Positions 6,455-14,181 are shown, numbered from the stretch's first letter. The stretch is 17,537 nucleotides of DNA from Phycisphaerae bacterium (GCA_002862325.1 PKCT01000240.1:1-17537); one strand, 5' to 3'. Notes: generated from the letters alone by a model not told the origin. Translations and numbers: made by a program.

Positions 6455-6643
6455 ATGCCAGTCCCAGCATTCCGACAATCGCCCGGCCGTACCCGACGCC
6501 GCCGAGCCCACGATGCCATCGACCGGGTGCACACCACGCTCTGCCCCAACTGCGGTAGCGCCAAGCGTCCTCATACCGCATGTCGCGAGTGTGGCTACGT
6601 CCGACCTGGGCTCCAGGTGAAGCCGACGAAGCCATCCTCGTGA
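6455..6643 (+). CDS. rpmF: Large ribosomal subunit protein L32 (zinc-ribbon form)
   Basis: Small 50S protein of 62 residues. The opening MPVPAFRQSPGRTRRRRAHDAI matches the L32 pattern of basic N-terminus and R-R-x-H-D-A helix. A zinc ribbon follows: C30-x2-C33 and C43-x2-C46. The C-terminus (GYVRPGLQVKPTKPSS) is longer than usual. The frame can be opened at a GTG at 6386, but the conserved MPVP start at 6455 is clearly right; it has no good Shine-Dalgarno site. rpmF immediately upstream of plsX is the classical bacterial order, linking ribosome and membrane lipid synthesis in one transcript; the gap to plsX is 50 bases. Confidence 0.93.
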   Translation: MPVPAFRQSPGRTRRRRAHDAIDRVHTTLCPNCGSAKRPHTACRECGYVRPGLQVKPTKPSS

Positions 6644-6693
6644 TAGTCGTACGTTCCCTCTCCCAAACGCCTTGACGCGGGTAGCGTTCTGCC

Positions 6694-7728
6694 ATGCGAA
6701 TCGGTGTCGACGTTGCGGGCGGTGACAACGCCCCGCACGAAATTCTCAAAGGGTGCTTCGCAGCACTCGCTTCGCTCGACCAGGACGACGTCCTGGTACT
6801 GGCGGGGGATGAATCCACCGTCCGCGAGGGCATGGCGGAGGTCGGCGTCACCGACGAACGAATCGAGATCCTCCACTGCACCGAGTCGATCCAGATGGAC
6901 GAGACGCCGGTGGAAGCGGTGCGAGGGAAGCCCGAGAGCTCGATCGCGAGGCTTTCACGGCTCGGTGGCCCCAAGGCCGGCGACGATCGAATCGACTGCT
7001 GGGTCTCAGCGGGGAACACCGGTGCATGCGTCACCGCGGCCCAAATGTACATGCGAAGACTGAGAAACGTCTCTCGGCCCGGCATCGCGGTGACCGTCCC
7101 GACGTTCGGCGGCCCCATCGTCCTCATCGACGTCGGTGCGAACATCGAACCCAAGCCTCACCACCTCGCGCAGTACGGCGTGATGGGTTCGATCTACGCA
7201 TCGAAGATCCTCGGGATCGACAACCCTCGGGTCGGCCTCATGAACGTCGGAGGCGAAGAGGCGAAGGGAACCGCCGAACTTCGTTTGGCGAGAGACCAGT
7301 TGAAGTCCGCCGAGAAGACGAACTTCATCGGTTTCGTCGAAGGACGAGGCGTGTTCGACGGTGAAGCCGACGTGGTGGTCACCGACGGGGTCGTCGGCAA
7401 CGTGATGATCAAGCTCGCCGAGGGATTGTCCGCGGGGATCTTCAAGGCAATCGCCGCGGAGGTCTTCAGCATCGATCCGGAGCTCGCCCTTCGGTTCGAA
7501 CCGGTCGTCAAGAGCCTCTACGCCAAGCACGACTATCACGAGTACGGGGGAGCGCCCCTGCTCGGCGTGAACGGCGTCTGCATGATCGCCCACGGGTCCG
7601 CGGTCGCCAGAACCATCACGAATGCGGTGCTCCGCGGTCGCGAATTCGTCCGAAGCGGGGTGAACACGATGATTTCGGAATCGCTGGCCAACCTCGCGGA
7701 GTCCTCGCCTCAAGAGGTCGCACCATGA
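6694..7728 (+). CDS. plsX: Phosphate acyltransferase PlsX
   Basis: Converts acyl-ACP and phosphate to acyl-phosphate, the acyl donor for PlsY in glycerolipid synthesis; a peripheral membrane or cytoplasmic enzyme. Length is 344 residues, typical of the family. It opens MRIGVDVAGGDNAPHEILKG (usually MDAMGGD in the family; here VAGGD). It continues with WVSAGNTGA near residue 105, VLIDVGAN near 145, GLMNVGGEEAKGT near 185, VVTDGVVGNVMIKLAEG near 230 and GAPLLGVNGVCMIAHGSA near 290. The stop codon overlaps the fabH start as ATGA, so the two are translationally coupled. Confidence 0.97.
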   Translation: MRIGVDVAGGDNAPHEILKGCFAALASLDQDDVLVLAGDESTVREGMAEVGVTDERIEILHCTESIQMDETPVEAVRGKPESSIARLSRLGGPKAGDDRIDCWVSAGNTGACVTAAQMYMRRLRNVSRPGIAVTVPTFGGPIVLIDVGANIEPKPHHLAQYGVMGSIYASKILGIDNPRVGLMNVGGEEAKGTAELRLARDQLKSAEKTNFIGFVEGRGVFDGEADVVVTDGVVGNVMIKLAEGLSAGIFKAIAAEVFSIDPELALRFEPVVKSLYAKHDYHEYGGAPLLGVNGVCMIAHGSAVARTITNAVLRGREFVRSGVNTMISESLANLAESSPQEVAP

Positions 7729-8735
7729 AGATCCCTCCCCGAGCCCCCGAACGCGGGGTTCGAATCGCAGGGACCGGCTCGTACGCGCCTCCCCGCCTGC
7801 TCACCAACGACGATCTCGCCCAGATGGTGAACACGAGCGACGAGTGGATTCAACAACGCACGGGGATCAAGCGTCGACACATCTGTGATCCGAACCAGGA
7901 ATCGACGATCACCATGGCCCAAGCCGCGATCGAGCAGGCGATGGAGATGGGCGACATCGATCCCGGGACCATCGATCTGGTGATGCTGGGGACGACCACC
8001 CCGGAGATGGCGTGTCCCTCCACCGCTGCGCGGTTGGCGGCAAGAATCGGCGCGACACCGGCTGGCGCCTTCGACCTCACCGCGGCGTGCTGCGGTTTTC
8101 TCTACGCCATGAACATGGCCGATTCGATCATCCGAGCCGGCCGAGCGAATCGCATCGCCGTCATCGGCGCCGACGCGATGAGCACGGTCATGGACTACGA
8201 AGATCGGACCTGCTCGATCCTCTTCGGCGACGCGGCGGGCGCCGCGATCCTGGAGCCGGACGAAGATCCCAGTCGCGGGAGCGTCTACCAGACGATGCAT
8301 GCGGACGGCGAAGGCTGGGCGTCGCTCTACATCCCTCGTCAGGAAGCGCAGCTCGTCGAAGGCGACGACCCGGATTTGGTCAAGATGGGGTGCCTGCGGA
8401 TGAACGGCCGCGAGGTCTACAAGTTCGCCGTGACCCGCTTCCAGACCGCGATCAAGGACGCACTCGAAGCCACCGAACTCGCGCCCGAGGACGTCGGAAC
8501 CTACATCTGCCACCAGTCGAACGCCAGAATCATCGAGAGCGCGATCGAAAAGCTCGGCCTTCCTCCGGAGCGGGTACTGATCAACATCGACGAGTACGGA
8601 AACACCGCCGCCGGATCGGTGGGACTCTGCCTCGACGAGCTCCTCAGAGGAAACCGGATCGATGCGGGCAAGCCGACGCTCATGGTCGCCTTCGGCGGCG
8701 GCATGACCTGGTCCAGCTCGGTCTGGTGTCACTGA
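7725..8735 (+). CDS. fabH: Beta-ketoacyl-ACP synthase III
   Basis: Starts fatty acid synthesis by condensing acetyl-CoA (or another short acyl-CoA) with malonyl-ACP. Length is 336 residues. The catalytic triad is visible: C122 in TAACCGFLY, H263 in ICHQSNARI and N293 in DEYGNTAAGS. The primer-side segment DEWIQQRTGIKRRH (near 39-52) and GGGMTWSS near the C-terminus are also family marks. GAGGT lies six bases before the ATG, which overlaps the plsX stop. fabD follows after 55 bases. Confidence 0.97.
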   Translation: MKIPPRAPERGVRIAGTGSYAPPRLLTNDDLAQMVNTSDEWIQQRTGIKRRHICDPNQESTITMAQAAIEQAMEMGDIDPGTIDLVMLGTTTPEMACPSTAARLAARIGATPAGAFDLTAACCGFLYAMNMADSIIRAGRANRIAVIGADAMSTVMDYEDRTCSILFGDAAGAAILEPDEDPSRGSVYQTMHADGEGWASLYIPRQEAQLVEGDDPDLVKMGCLRMNGREVYKFAVTRFQTAIKDALEATELAPEDVGTYICHQSNARIIESAIEKLGLPPERVLINIDEYGNTAAGSVGLCLDELLRGNRIDAGKPTLMVAFGGGMTWSSSVWCH

Positions 8736-8790
8736 ACACGTCTCGCATCGCACGGCGCAGCCGGCGCCGGGAATTCACAAGGGATCACCG

Positions 8791-9759
8791 ATGCAGAAAC
8801 CGAACGTCGTCCTTCTCGCACCTGGACAGGGCGCGCAGGCCATCGGGATGGGGAAGGCCTGGTTGGAAAACCACGCTTCGGCGGCCCAGACCTTCGCCGC
8901 CGCCGATGAAGTCGTCACCCTGGATGGCCTCGGCACCCTTTCGCAAATCTGCTTCGACGGTCCCAGCGACGTCCTGAACCGAACCGATGTCAGCCAACCG
9001 GCGCTCTTCACCGCGGCCGTGGCGAGCTATCAGGGGCTGCTGGACCGCTGGGGCGGCGTCGACCTGCACGCGGCCCTGGGTCTGTCGCTCGGCGAATACA
9101 CCGCCATCCACCTCGCCGGAGGCTTCGGATTTCGTGACGGACTCCGTCTCGTGGCGACCCGTGGTCGATTGATGCAGGAGGCTGCGGAATCGAGCGATGG
9201 CGGCATGGTCGCCCTGATCGGCGCCGACGAGGATCAAGCGAACACCCTCTGCGACGAGGCCCGCGGCGACGACGTCCTGGTCCCGGCCAACTTCAACGCC
9301 CCCGGTCAGATCGTGGTCTCGGGCTCCTCGGCGGCCTGCGATCGAGCGGTGGATGTCGCCGGCAACATGGGCCTGCGTGCGAGCCGCCTCGCGGTCGCCG
9401 GAGCATTTCACAGTCCGCTGATGGAACCTGCCGCCGACGGCATGCGAAAAACCCTGTCGGAACTGGATTTGGAACCACTGACCACCACGGTCTATTCCAA
9501 CGTCACCGGGGAGCCCCACCCCGCGGACGATGCCGAACTTCTCAAGGAAAGACTCATCGAGCAGCTGACGTCTCCGGTACGATGGGCGGAGAACTGCAGC
9601 CGGCTCGCCGAGTCTTTGTCTACGGTCAGCGATGAGGACGAACGGCCTGCGGTACATGAACTCGCCCCTGGAAAGGTCTTGAAGGGCCTGTTCCGCCGAA
9701 TCGATAAGTCTGTAGAGGTCACCAGCCATGACGTACCGGACACATCTGAAGTCGTCTAG
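8791..9759 (+). CDS. fabD: Malonyl-CoA:ACP transacylase
   Basis: Loads malonyl groups from CoA onto acyl carrier protein. Length is 322 residues. Marks are PGQGAQAIGMG (11-21), the nucleophile S99 in GLSLGEYTA, R124 in VATRGRLMQ, H207 in AGAFHSPLM, and N-x-PGQIVVSG near 168-178. AAGGG stands seven bases before the ATG. The last 32 bases overlap the start of the next gene in another frame, which suggests coupled translation. Confidence 0.97.
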   Translation: MQKPNVVLLAPGQGAQAIGMGKAWLENHASAAQTFAAADEVVTLDGLGTLSQICFDGPSDVLNRTDVSQPALFTAAVASYQGLLDRWGGVDLHAALGLSLGEYTAIHLAGGFGFRDGLRLVATRGRLMQEAAESSDGGMVALIGADEDQANTLCDEARGDDVLVPANFNAPGQIVVSGSSAACDRAVDVAGNMGLRASRLAVAGAFHSPLMEPAADGMRKTLSELDLEPLTTTVYSNVTGEPHPADDAELLKERLIEQLTSPVRWAENCSRLAESLSTVSDEDERPAVHELAPGKVLKGLFRRIDKSVEVTSHDVPDTSEVV

Positions 9760-10555
9760 CCTTGCCATCACCACCGGATGCGCCATTCTCCTTGGAATGG
9801 CTTCCGGATGTGGCGAAGATCCAGAGCCGGTGGTGACCAAGCCCGTCGCGAAGAAGCCGACGGCGCCTCCCCCACCCGAGGAGCCGGTCGATCTCGGACC
9901 GACGCCCGTCGCTGATCTCATGGCGGAATTCGACATCGACTCCCGCATCTCGATGTCCGAGGACAACGCACCCGACAACGATGTGGACCGCATCGTGGTG
10001 CTGAGATTCTTCGACGGGATGGTCCGAGGCGACAGTAGCCGTCTGTCCAACCTTCTCTCGGAAGCCGATGCGCTGATCCTCGAACGCCTCGTCGAGTCGG
10101 GCGAATGGAGCTCGGCGACGGGTGAGGCCATCGAGGAGATCGAGATCGAGACCGATCGTGCACGAGGCATCGGAGAATGCGCGCTCGCGATCGTGACCAC
10201 CACCGACGGTGAATTCGACGTGCAACTTTGGAACTACGAGCTCGTGGGCGAACCCGAGGCGGACGATGGTGCCGTCTTCGACGCGCTGCCCACGCCTCCG
10301 GGCATGGTGAACAGGCTCAGTGGCGGCGACTGGATCGCGACCTGGCTCGAGATCAACGACCAGGAGATGGCCCGAGCCGACGAACCCGATGAAATCGTCG
10401 AATTCGAGAGTCTGATTCTCGAAGCCGAGGAGGAGGAGGCGAAGCCCTCCAGTGGCAGCCGTCCCTCCGGGCCGGGCCGAAAGAAGCCGAAGGCCCCGGT
10501 CTTCAACCCCAGCCCTGGATTCGGAGCTCCAGGAGGCGCCCCTGGGCGTCGATAG
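9728..10555 (+). CDS. Predicted lipoprotein inside the fab cluster
   Basis: Protein of 275 residues, no family recognised. An N-terminal signal (TYRTHLKSSSLAITTGCAILLGM) ends in ASGC, a plausible lipobox with C28 as the lipidated residue. A Pro/Lys-rich linker (VTKPVAKKPTAPPPPEEP) follows. The central acidic domain runs from about residue 55 to 230 (DLMAEFDIDSR, VVLRFFDGMVRGD, GGDWIATWLEINDQEM). The tail is first Glu-rich (EAEEEEAK) and then Ser/Pro/Gly/Arg-rich to the end. The ATG is preceded by AGAGG at nine bases and lies inside the fabD 3' end. It would sit at the outer face of the cytoplasmic membrane or in the outer membrane. Position suggests co-expression with fatty-acid synthesis, but nothing in the sequence gives a function. 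Confidence 0.82.
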   Translation: MTYRTHLKSSSLAITTGCAILLGMASGCGEDPEPVVTKPVAKKPTAPPPPEEPVDLGPTPVADLMAEFDIDSRISMSEDNAPDNDVDRIVVLRFFDGMVRGDSSRLSNLLSEADALILERLVESGEWSSATGEAIEEIEIETDRARGIGECALAIVTTTDGEFDVQLWNYELVGEPEADDGAVFDALPTPPGMVNRLSGGDWIATWLEINDQEMARADEPDEIVEFESLILEAEEEEAKPSSGSRPSGPGRKKPKAPVFNPSPGFGAPGGAPGRR

Positions 10556-10740
10556 TCCAACTCCCCACTCCGAGCCACCTCGACGCCCCACGTCCCAACC
10601 GACTTCCGCAGCCGGTCTCTCGATCGTCGAGACCAGCGACGCCGCGTCGGCTCGAGCCGTCCCGCCTTGACGAGTCGTCGAAGGGGCCATCGAGGCCGAC
10701 CCTGCCCGACAGTCTCAGATAGACTCCGTGCCGCGCCGAA

Positions 10741-11511
10741 GTGACCTCCCGCTCTCGGCATCTCTGGAGCATTCCCATCGATCGCAGACTCGCCATCGTC
10801 ACCGGAGCCAGCCGAGGTATCGGCCGAGAGGTCGCCAAGAGGCTCGCTTCGGACGGCCACCACGTCTTCGCCATCGCCCGATCCGCGGACAACCTCGAGA
10901 CGCTCGTCCAGGAAGTCGTGGATGCGGGCCACTCAGCCGAATTTCGCACCTGCGACATTTCCGAAGGCCACGCCCTCGGCGAGCTCGTCGAGGAGATCGC
11001 CGAAACGTCCGGACGTCTCGACATCCTCGTGAACAACGCGGGAATCACCCGAGACGGACTGCTGCTTCGGATGAGCGACGAGGATTTCGATGCGGTCATC
11101 GGCATGAACCTCCGAGCCGTGTTCGGTGCGTGTCGCGCCGCCGCGCGACCGATGATGAAGAGCCGCTTCGGACGGATCATCAACGTCGGATCGGTAAGTG
11201 GGATTTCGGGCAACGCCGGCCAGGCGAACTACAGCGCCGCGAAGGCGGGCCTCATCGGACTCACGAAGTCGATCGCGAAGGAGCTCGGGGCCAAGGGCGT
11301 CACGGCCAACGTCGTGGCCCCGGGATTCATCAAGACGGACATGACCGAGAGCCTCCTTTCCACCATCGAATCGGAAATGACCAAGCGAATCGCAATGCGA
11401 CGCCTCGGAGAACCGGCGGATATCGCCGCCGCCGTTTCCTACCTCGCCTCCGAAGGAGCGAGCTACCTGACCGGCCAGGTCCTCGTCGTGGATGGTGGAC
11501 TGGCCATTTGA
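10741..11511 (+). CDS. fabG: 3-oxoacyl-ACP reductase
   Basis: NADPH-dependent reduction of 3-ketoacyl-ACP, the first reductive step of elongation. It is a short-chain dehydrogenase of 256 residues. Marks are TGASRGIG (21-28, cofactor loop), NNAG (98-101), N123, and the catalytic S151, Y164 and K168 in GSVSG and NYSAAKAG. The PGFIKTDMTE loop and the C-terminal DGG are also present. The start is taken as GTG at 10741, since no ATG lies before the cofactor loop; the ribosome site is weak. The 185-base gap before it holds a TTGACG (10667-10672) and an inverted repeat GGTCTC/GAGACC (10614-10634), possibly an internal promoter region, but no convincing -10 box. Confidence 0.95.
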   Translation: MTSRSRHLWSIPIDRRLAIVTGASRGIGREVAKRLASDGHHVFAIARSADNLETLVQEVVDAGHSAEFRTCDISEGHALGELVEEIAETSGRLDILVNNAGITRDGLLLRMSDEDFDAVIGMNLRAVFGACRAAARPMMKSRFGRIINVGSVSGISGNAGQANYSAAKAGLIGLTKSIAKELGAKGVTANVVAPGFIKTDMTESLLSTIESEMTKRIAMRRLGEPADIAAAVSYLASEGASYLTGQVLVVDGGLAI

Positions 11512-11596
11512 CTCCGGCGGGAGCGGGCCGAAGCTCGCCAAAACCGCTATATTCCGCTCATCAGCGGCTCCTTCCGAGTCGCATGGAGAACCACCT

Positions 11597-11842
11597 GTGA
11601 CCGAATCCGAAATCGAAGCGAAAGTCATCGACATCGTGGCCGAGCAGATGGGGGTCGACAAGAGCGAGTTGTCACGCGACACGAACTTCATGAACGATCT
11701 CAATGCCGACAGCCTCGACACCGTCGAACTCGTGATGGAGTTCGAGGACGAGTTCGATACGTCCATCCCCGACGAGAATGCTGAGAAGATTCAGACCGTC
11801 GGCGAAGCGATCGAATACATCAAGGAAAACCTGAAGGCTTGA
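11597..11842 (+). CDS. acpP: Acyl carrier protein
   Basis: Small acidic carrier of growing acyl chains, 81 residues. Ser39 in LNADSLDTVELV is the 4'-phosphopantetheine attachment site. The rest (MTESEIEAKVIDIVAEQ, DEFDTSIPDENAEKIQTVGE) matches the family throughout. The GTG at 11597 is the start: GGAG lies eight bases upstream and the protein then has the normal length, while the longer frame from 11492 overlaps fabG. The gap to fabG is 85 bases and to fabF 18 bases. Confidence 0.98.
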   Translation: MTESEIEAKVIDIVAEQMGVDKSELSRDTNFMNDLNADSLDTVELVMEFEDEFDTSIPDENAEKIQTVGEAIEYIKENLKA

Positions 11843-11860
11843 TCCGGCCCAGCTGGGCGA

Positions 11861-13204
11861 ATGTCACGTCGCGGAACGACGCCCCCCATGCGAACGATCA
11901 CTCTCCGCCGAGTCGCCGTCACTGGACTCGGAGCCATCACGGACCTCGGTCACGACGTCTCCTCGACCTGGAAGGGCATGTCCGAGGGGCGCTCGGGCAT
12001 CGGTCCCATCACGGCGTTCGAGCAGAATGACGAATGGACGGTTCGTTTCGCAGGCGAAGTCGGCGACTTCGATTCGTCGCACGCCGTCGATCCGCGTGAG
12101 GCGAAGCGAATGGATCGCGCCTGCCTCCTCGGACTCGTGGCGGCCGAAGAGGCCGCGCGGGACTGCGGACTCGACTTCCAGAACGGAGATCACGGTCGTC
12201 GGGGCGTCGCGATCGGTTCGGGAATCGGCGGCATCATCACGATCGAGATCGGCTACGGAAAGCTCCTGGAGACGGGACCGAGGAAGATCAATCCCTTCAC
12301 CGTCCCGAAGCTGATGGTCAACGCCTGCGCAGGCAACGTGTCGATCAAGCACCGCCTGCAGGGCACCAACATCGCGACCGCGACCGCGTGCGCCACCGGC
12401 GGCCACGCCATCGGCTCCGCCTTCCAGTCGATCCAGAGAGGCGACGCCGACGTCATGTTCGCGGGCGGTACGGAAGCCGCGGTGAGTCGTCTTTGCATCG
12501 GTGCCTTCTCGACCATGAAGGCGTTGTCCACCCGGAACGACGACCCGATCCACGCGTCGCGCCCGTTCGATGTCGATCGAGATGGATTCGTGCTCGCCGA
12601 AGGAGCTGCGGTCGTCGTGCTCGAAGAGCTCGAGCATGCGAAGGCCAGGGGCGCGAAGATCCACGCCGAGGTCCTCGGATACGCAAGCAGTGGTGACGCG
12701 TTCCACATCGCCGCGCCGGACGAATCCGGCGTCGGCGCCCGCAACGCCATGACCTGGGCTCTCAAGGATGCCGAGGTCAGCCCCGAAAGAGTCGGGTACA
12801 TCAATGCCCACGGCACCTCCACCCCCCTCGGCGATGCCGCCGAGGTCCACGCGGTGAAGGAGGTCTTCGGCGACCATGCGACATCCCTCGCCATGAGTTC
12901 GACGAAATCGATGACCGGCCACGCCCTCGGTGCCGCCGGCGGCATCGAGACCATCGCGGTGGTCAAGGCGTTGGAGACCGGAGTACTGCCCCCGACGACG
13001 AATCTCGAGCGGGCCGATGAAGGCTTCGGCCTCGATTTCGTGGCGAACGAAGCCCAGGACCGCCAGGTCGAGGTGGCGATCAACAACTCCTTCGGATTCG
13101 GCGGCCACAACGTCAGTCTCGTACTCGGCCGTCACGTACACGAAGAGCTGCTTCACGTTCCAGTTGAAGACGGAGCGCAGGTCGGCGTCAATCTGCAGCG
13201 ATAA
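11861..13204 (+). CDS. fabF: Beta-ketoacyl-ACP synthase II, with a foreign C-terminal tail at the chimera join
   Basis: Condenses acyl-ACP with malonyl-ACP during chain elongation. Catalytic residues (numbered from 11861) are C177 in ATACATGGH, H317 in NAHGTSTPLGD, K349 in SSTKS and H354 in MTGHALGAAGG. An in-frame ATG at 11888 (MRTITLRRVAVTGLG) fits the family start better, but neither start has a clear ribosome site. Family proteins end within a few residues of NSFGFGGHNVSLVL (residues 409-422). Here the frame continues for 25 residues (from GRHVHEELL) that resemble no synthase. Those bases are the antisense of a eukaryotic signal-peptidase-subunit segment. The true stop codon is therefore missing, and the gene is effectively truncated at about 13,115-13,130. 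The enzyme core is complete. Confidence 0.95.
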   Translation: MSRRGTTPPMRTITLRRVAVTGLGAITDLGHDVSSTWKGMSEGRSGIGPITAFEQNDEWTVRFAGEVGDFDSSHAVDPREAKRMDRACLLGLVAAEEAARDCGLDFQNGDHGRRGVAIGSGIGGIITIEIGYGKLLETGPRKINPFTVPKLMVNACAGNVSIKHRLQGTNIATATACATGGHAIGSAFQSIQRGDADVMFAGGTEAAVSRLCIGAFSTMKALSTRNDDPIHASRPFDVDRDGFVLAEGAAVVVLEELEHAKARGAKIHAEVLGYASSGDAFHIAAPDESGVGARNAMTWALKDAEVSPERVGYINAHGTSTPLGDAAEVHAVKEVFGDHATSLAMSSTKSMTGHALGAAGGIETIAVVKALETGVLPPTTNLERADEGFGLDFVANEAQDRQVEVAINNSFGFGGHNVSLVLGRHVHEELLHVPVEDGAQVGVNLQR

Positions 13205-13216
13205 AATCGCTTGGTC
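13115..13216 (-). pseudogene. Exon-sized fragment of eukaryotic signal peptidase complex subunit 3 (SPC3/SPCS3)
   Basis: Read on minus from 13216, 34 codons give HDQ-type residues, then LSLQIDADLRSVFNWN and VKQLFVYVTAEYET. This is the conserved core of SPC3/SPCS3 (pattern ADL..LF.WN.KQ.F.Y..AEY), an endoplasmic-reticulum membrane protein of the eukaryotic signal peptidase complex. I know of no bacterial counterpart. It is cut at both ends: at AEYET the frame runs into antisense fabF, and upstream of HDQ the next about 65 bases (13217-13282) match nothing I recognise. It may be an exon with flanking noncoding DNA. Comparison is from memory of the human and plant proteins. The fragment is not an expressed gene here. 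Confidence 0.8.
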
Positions 13217-13282
13217 GTGGCCCGCACCTGGGATCTTTCGCCTGAGAGCAGTGCGAGGTAGCACGCGGCCGGCGGCGGATCG

Positions 13283-13516
13283 GCGACGATCGACAAGGGC
13301 GCGGTGGTGCAGAGCAATTTCAACGATTACGAGCTGATCAGGCTGGCCGATGCGCCGCCGCAGATCGACGTGCACTTCATCGAAAGCGGCGCGAAGATCG
13401 GTGGCATCGGCGAGCCCGGGTTGCCGCCGGCGACGCCTGCGCTGGCAAACGCGCTGTTCGCCGCGACCGGCAAGCGCATCCGTACCCTGCCACTGCGCGA
13501 CCAGGCCAAGGCCTGA
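13283..13516 (+). pseudogene. C-terminal fragment of an IorB-type molybdenum hydroxylase large subunit
   Basis: The last about 77 residues match the end of isoquinoline 1-oxidoreductase beta / xanthine-dehydrogenase-family molybdopterin-binding subunits: ATIDKGAVVQSNFNDYELIR, then PPQIDVHFI, GGIGEPGLPPATPALANALF and RTLPLRDQ. The GEPG-PP loop with its glutamate is the conserved active-site neighbourhood of this family. The 5' part, which would be about 700 codons, is absent. Just upstream the frame loses similarity and meets a stop at 13259-13261. A start at GTG 13304 can be drawn but is not biological. The break coincides with the chimera join, so this is a truncated copy, not a small gene. 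mocA follows 14 bases after the stop, as expected for an intact operon in the source genome. Confidence 0.85.
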
Positions 13517-13530
13517 TCGCCGCGCGTTCA

Positions 13531-14181
13531 ATGGCGCTGCCCGGCTGGTGCGCCGTCATCCTGGCGGCAGGCGCGGGGCGGCGGTTCGGCGGGGGCAAGC
13601 TGCTCGCGCCGCTCGATGGTGTGCCGATGATCCGGCGCACGGCAGAGGCGGTGGCGGCTGCGGGATTTGATGAGGTGCTGGTCGTCGTCGGCGAGCATGG
13701 TCGTTCGATCGGTGACTCGCTGGCCGGGCTGGACTGCCATCTGGTCGAGGCTGCAGACTGGCAGCAGGGCATATCCGCTTCGATCCGCGCGGGTGTTGCC
13801 AGCCTGCCGGACGAGAGCGAAGGGGCATTCCTGTTCCTGGGCGACATGCCGCTGGTGCCGGTCGCCTTGTGCGGCGAACTGGCGCGGCTCGCCCAGCGCT
13901 CGGGCTATGCCGCGCGGCCCAGGGTCGATGGCAAGCCCGGCCATCCGGTCTGCTTCGTGCGTTCCGCCTTGCCTGATCTGATGCAGCTTTCGGGCGACCG
14001 CGGGGCAGGGGATGCGCTCAAGGACAGGGCGCTTGCCTATCTCGATACCGACGATAGCGGCGCGCTGGTCGATATCGATGATGCGGCCTCGCTGGCGCTG
14101 GCCGAGCGTGCGTGGAACTCGCGCGCGACATCGGCGACCACCGACAGCGCGATATCGCGCGGAGCCTTGCCGAAGCCCTGA
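13531..14181 (+). CDS. mocA: Molybdenum cofactor cytidylyltransferase (MocA-like nucleotidyltransferase)
   Basis: Transfers CMP (or GMP) onto molybdopterin to make the dinucleotide cofactor used by xanthine-dehydrogenase-type enzymes; cytoplasmic. The 216-residue product has the nucleotidyltransferase loop ILAAGAGRRFGGGKLL (10-25), a metal-binding GDMP at 104-107 and KPGHPVCF near 145. MocA uses CTP and MobA uses GTP. MocA is favoured by the neighbours: an IorB-type hydroxylase subunit upstream and an XdhC-type maturation protein downstream. The last about 25 residues (after LAERAW) go beyond the usual family end and lie antisense to the 3' end of the xdhC gene. Codon use differs from the first 13 kb. 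Confidence 0.87.
   Translation: MALPGWCAVILAAGAGRRFGGGKLLAPLDGVPMIRRTAEAVAAAGFDEVLVVVGEHGRSIGDSLAGLDCHLVEAADWQQGISASIRAGVASLPDESEGAFLFLGDMPLVPVALCGELARLAQRSGYAARPRVDGKPGHPVCFVRSALPDLMQLSGDRGAGDALKDRALAYLDTDDSGALVDIDDAASLALAERAWNSRATSATTDSAISRGALPKP

Noticed and set aside
10614..10634. The inverted repeat GGTCTC/GAGACC before fabG as a terminator
   Set aside because: The stem is only 6 bp and is not followed by a T run; the cluster probably continues through it.
13112..13283. Natural horizontal transfer or genomic-island boundary as the cause of the change at 13.1-13.3 kb
   Set aside because: There is no integrase, transposase, tRNA, direct repeat or remnant of either, genes are cut on both sides, and a eukaryotic fragment lies in the middle. 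An artefact is the simpler reading.
13304..13516. A complete small gene of 70 codons starting at GTG 13304
   Set aside because: The sequence is the conserved C-terminus of a large molybdenum hydroxylase subunit and family similarity starts before the GTG, so it is a truncated fragment.
11864..13531. A 555-codon open frame antisense to fabF
   Set aside because: It is the opposite-strand shadow of a gene with strong G/C codon bias, is rich in Arg/Asp/Gly in the shadow manner, and matches no family except in its SPC3 part, which belongs to the chimera join.
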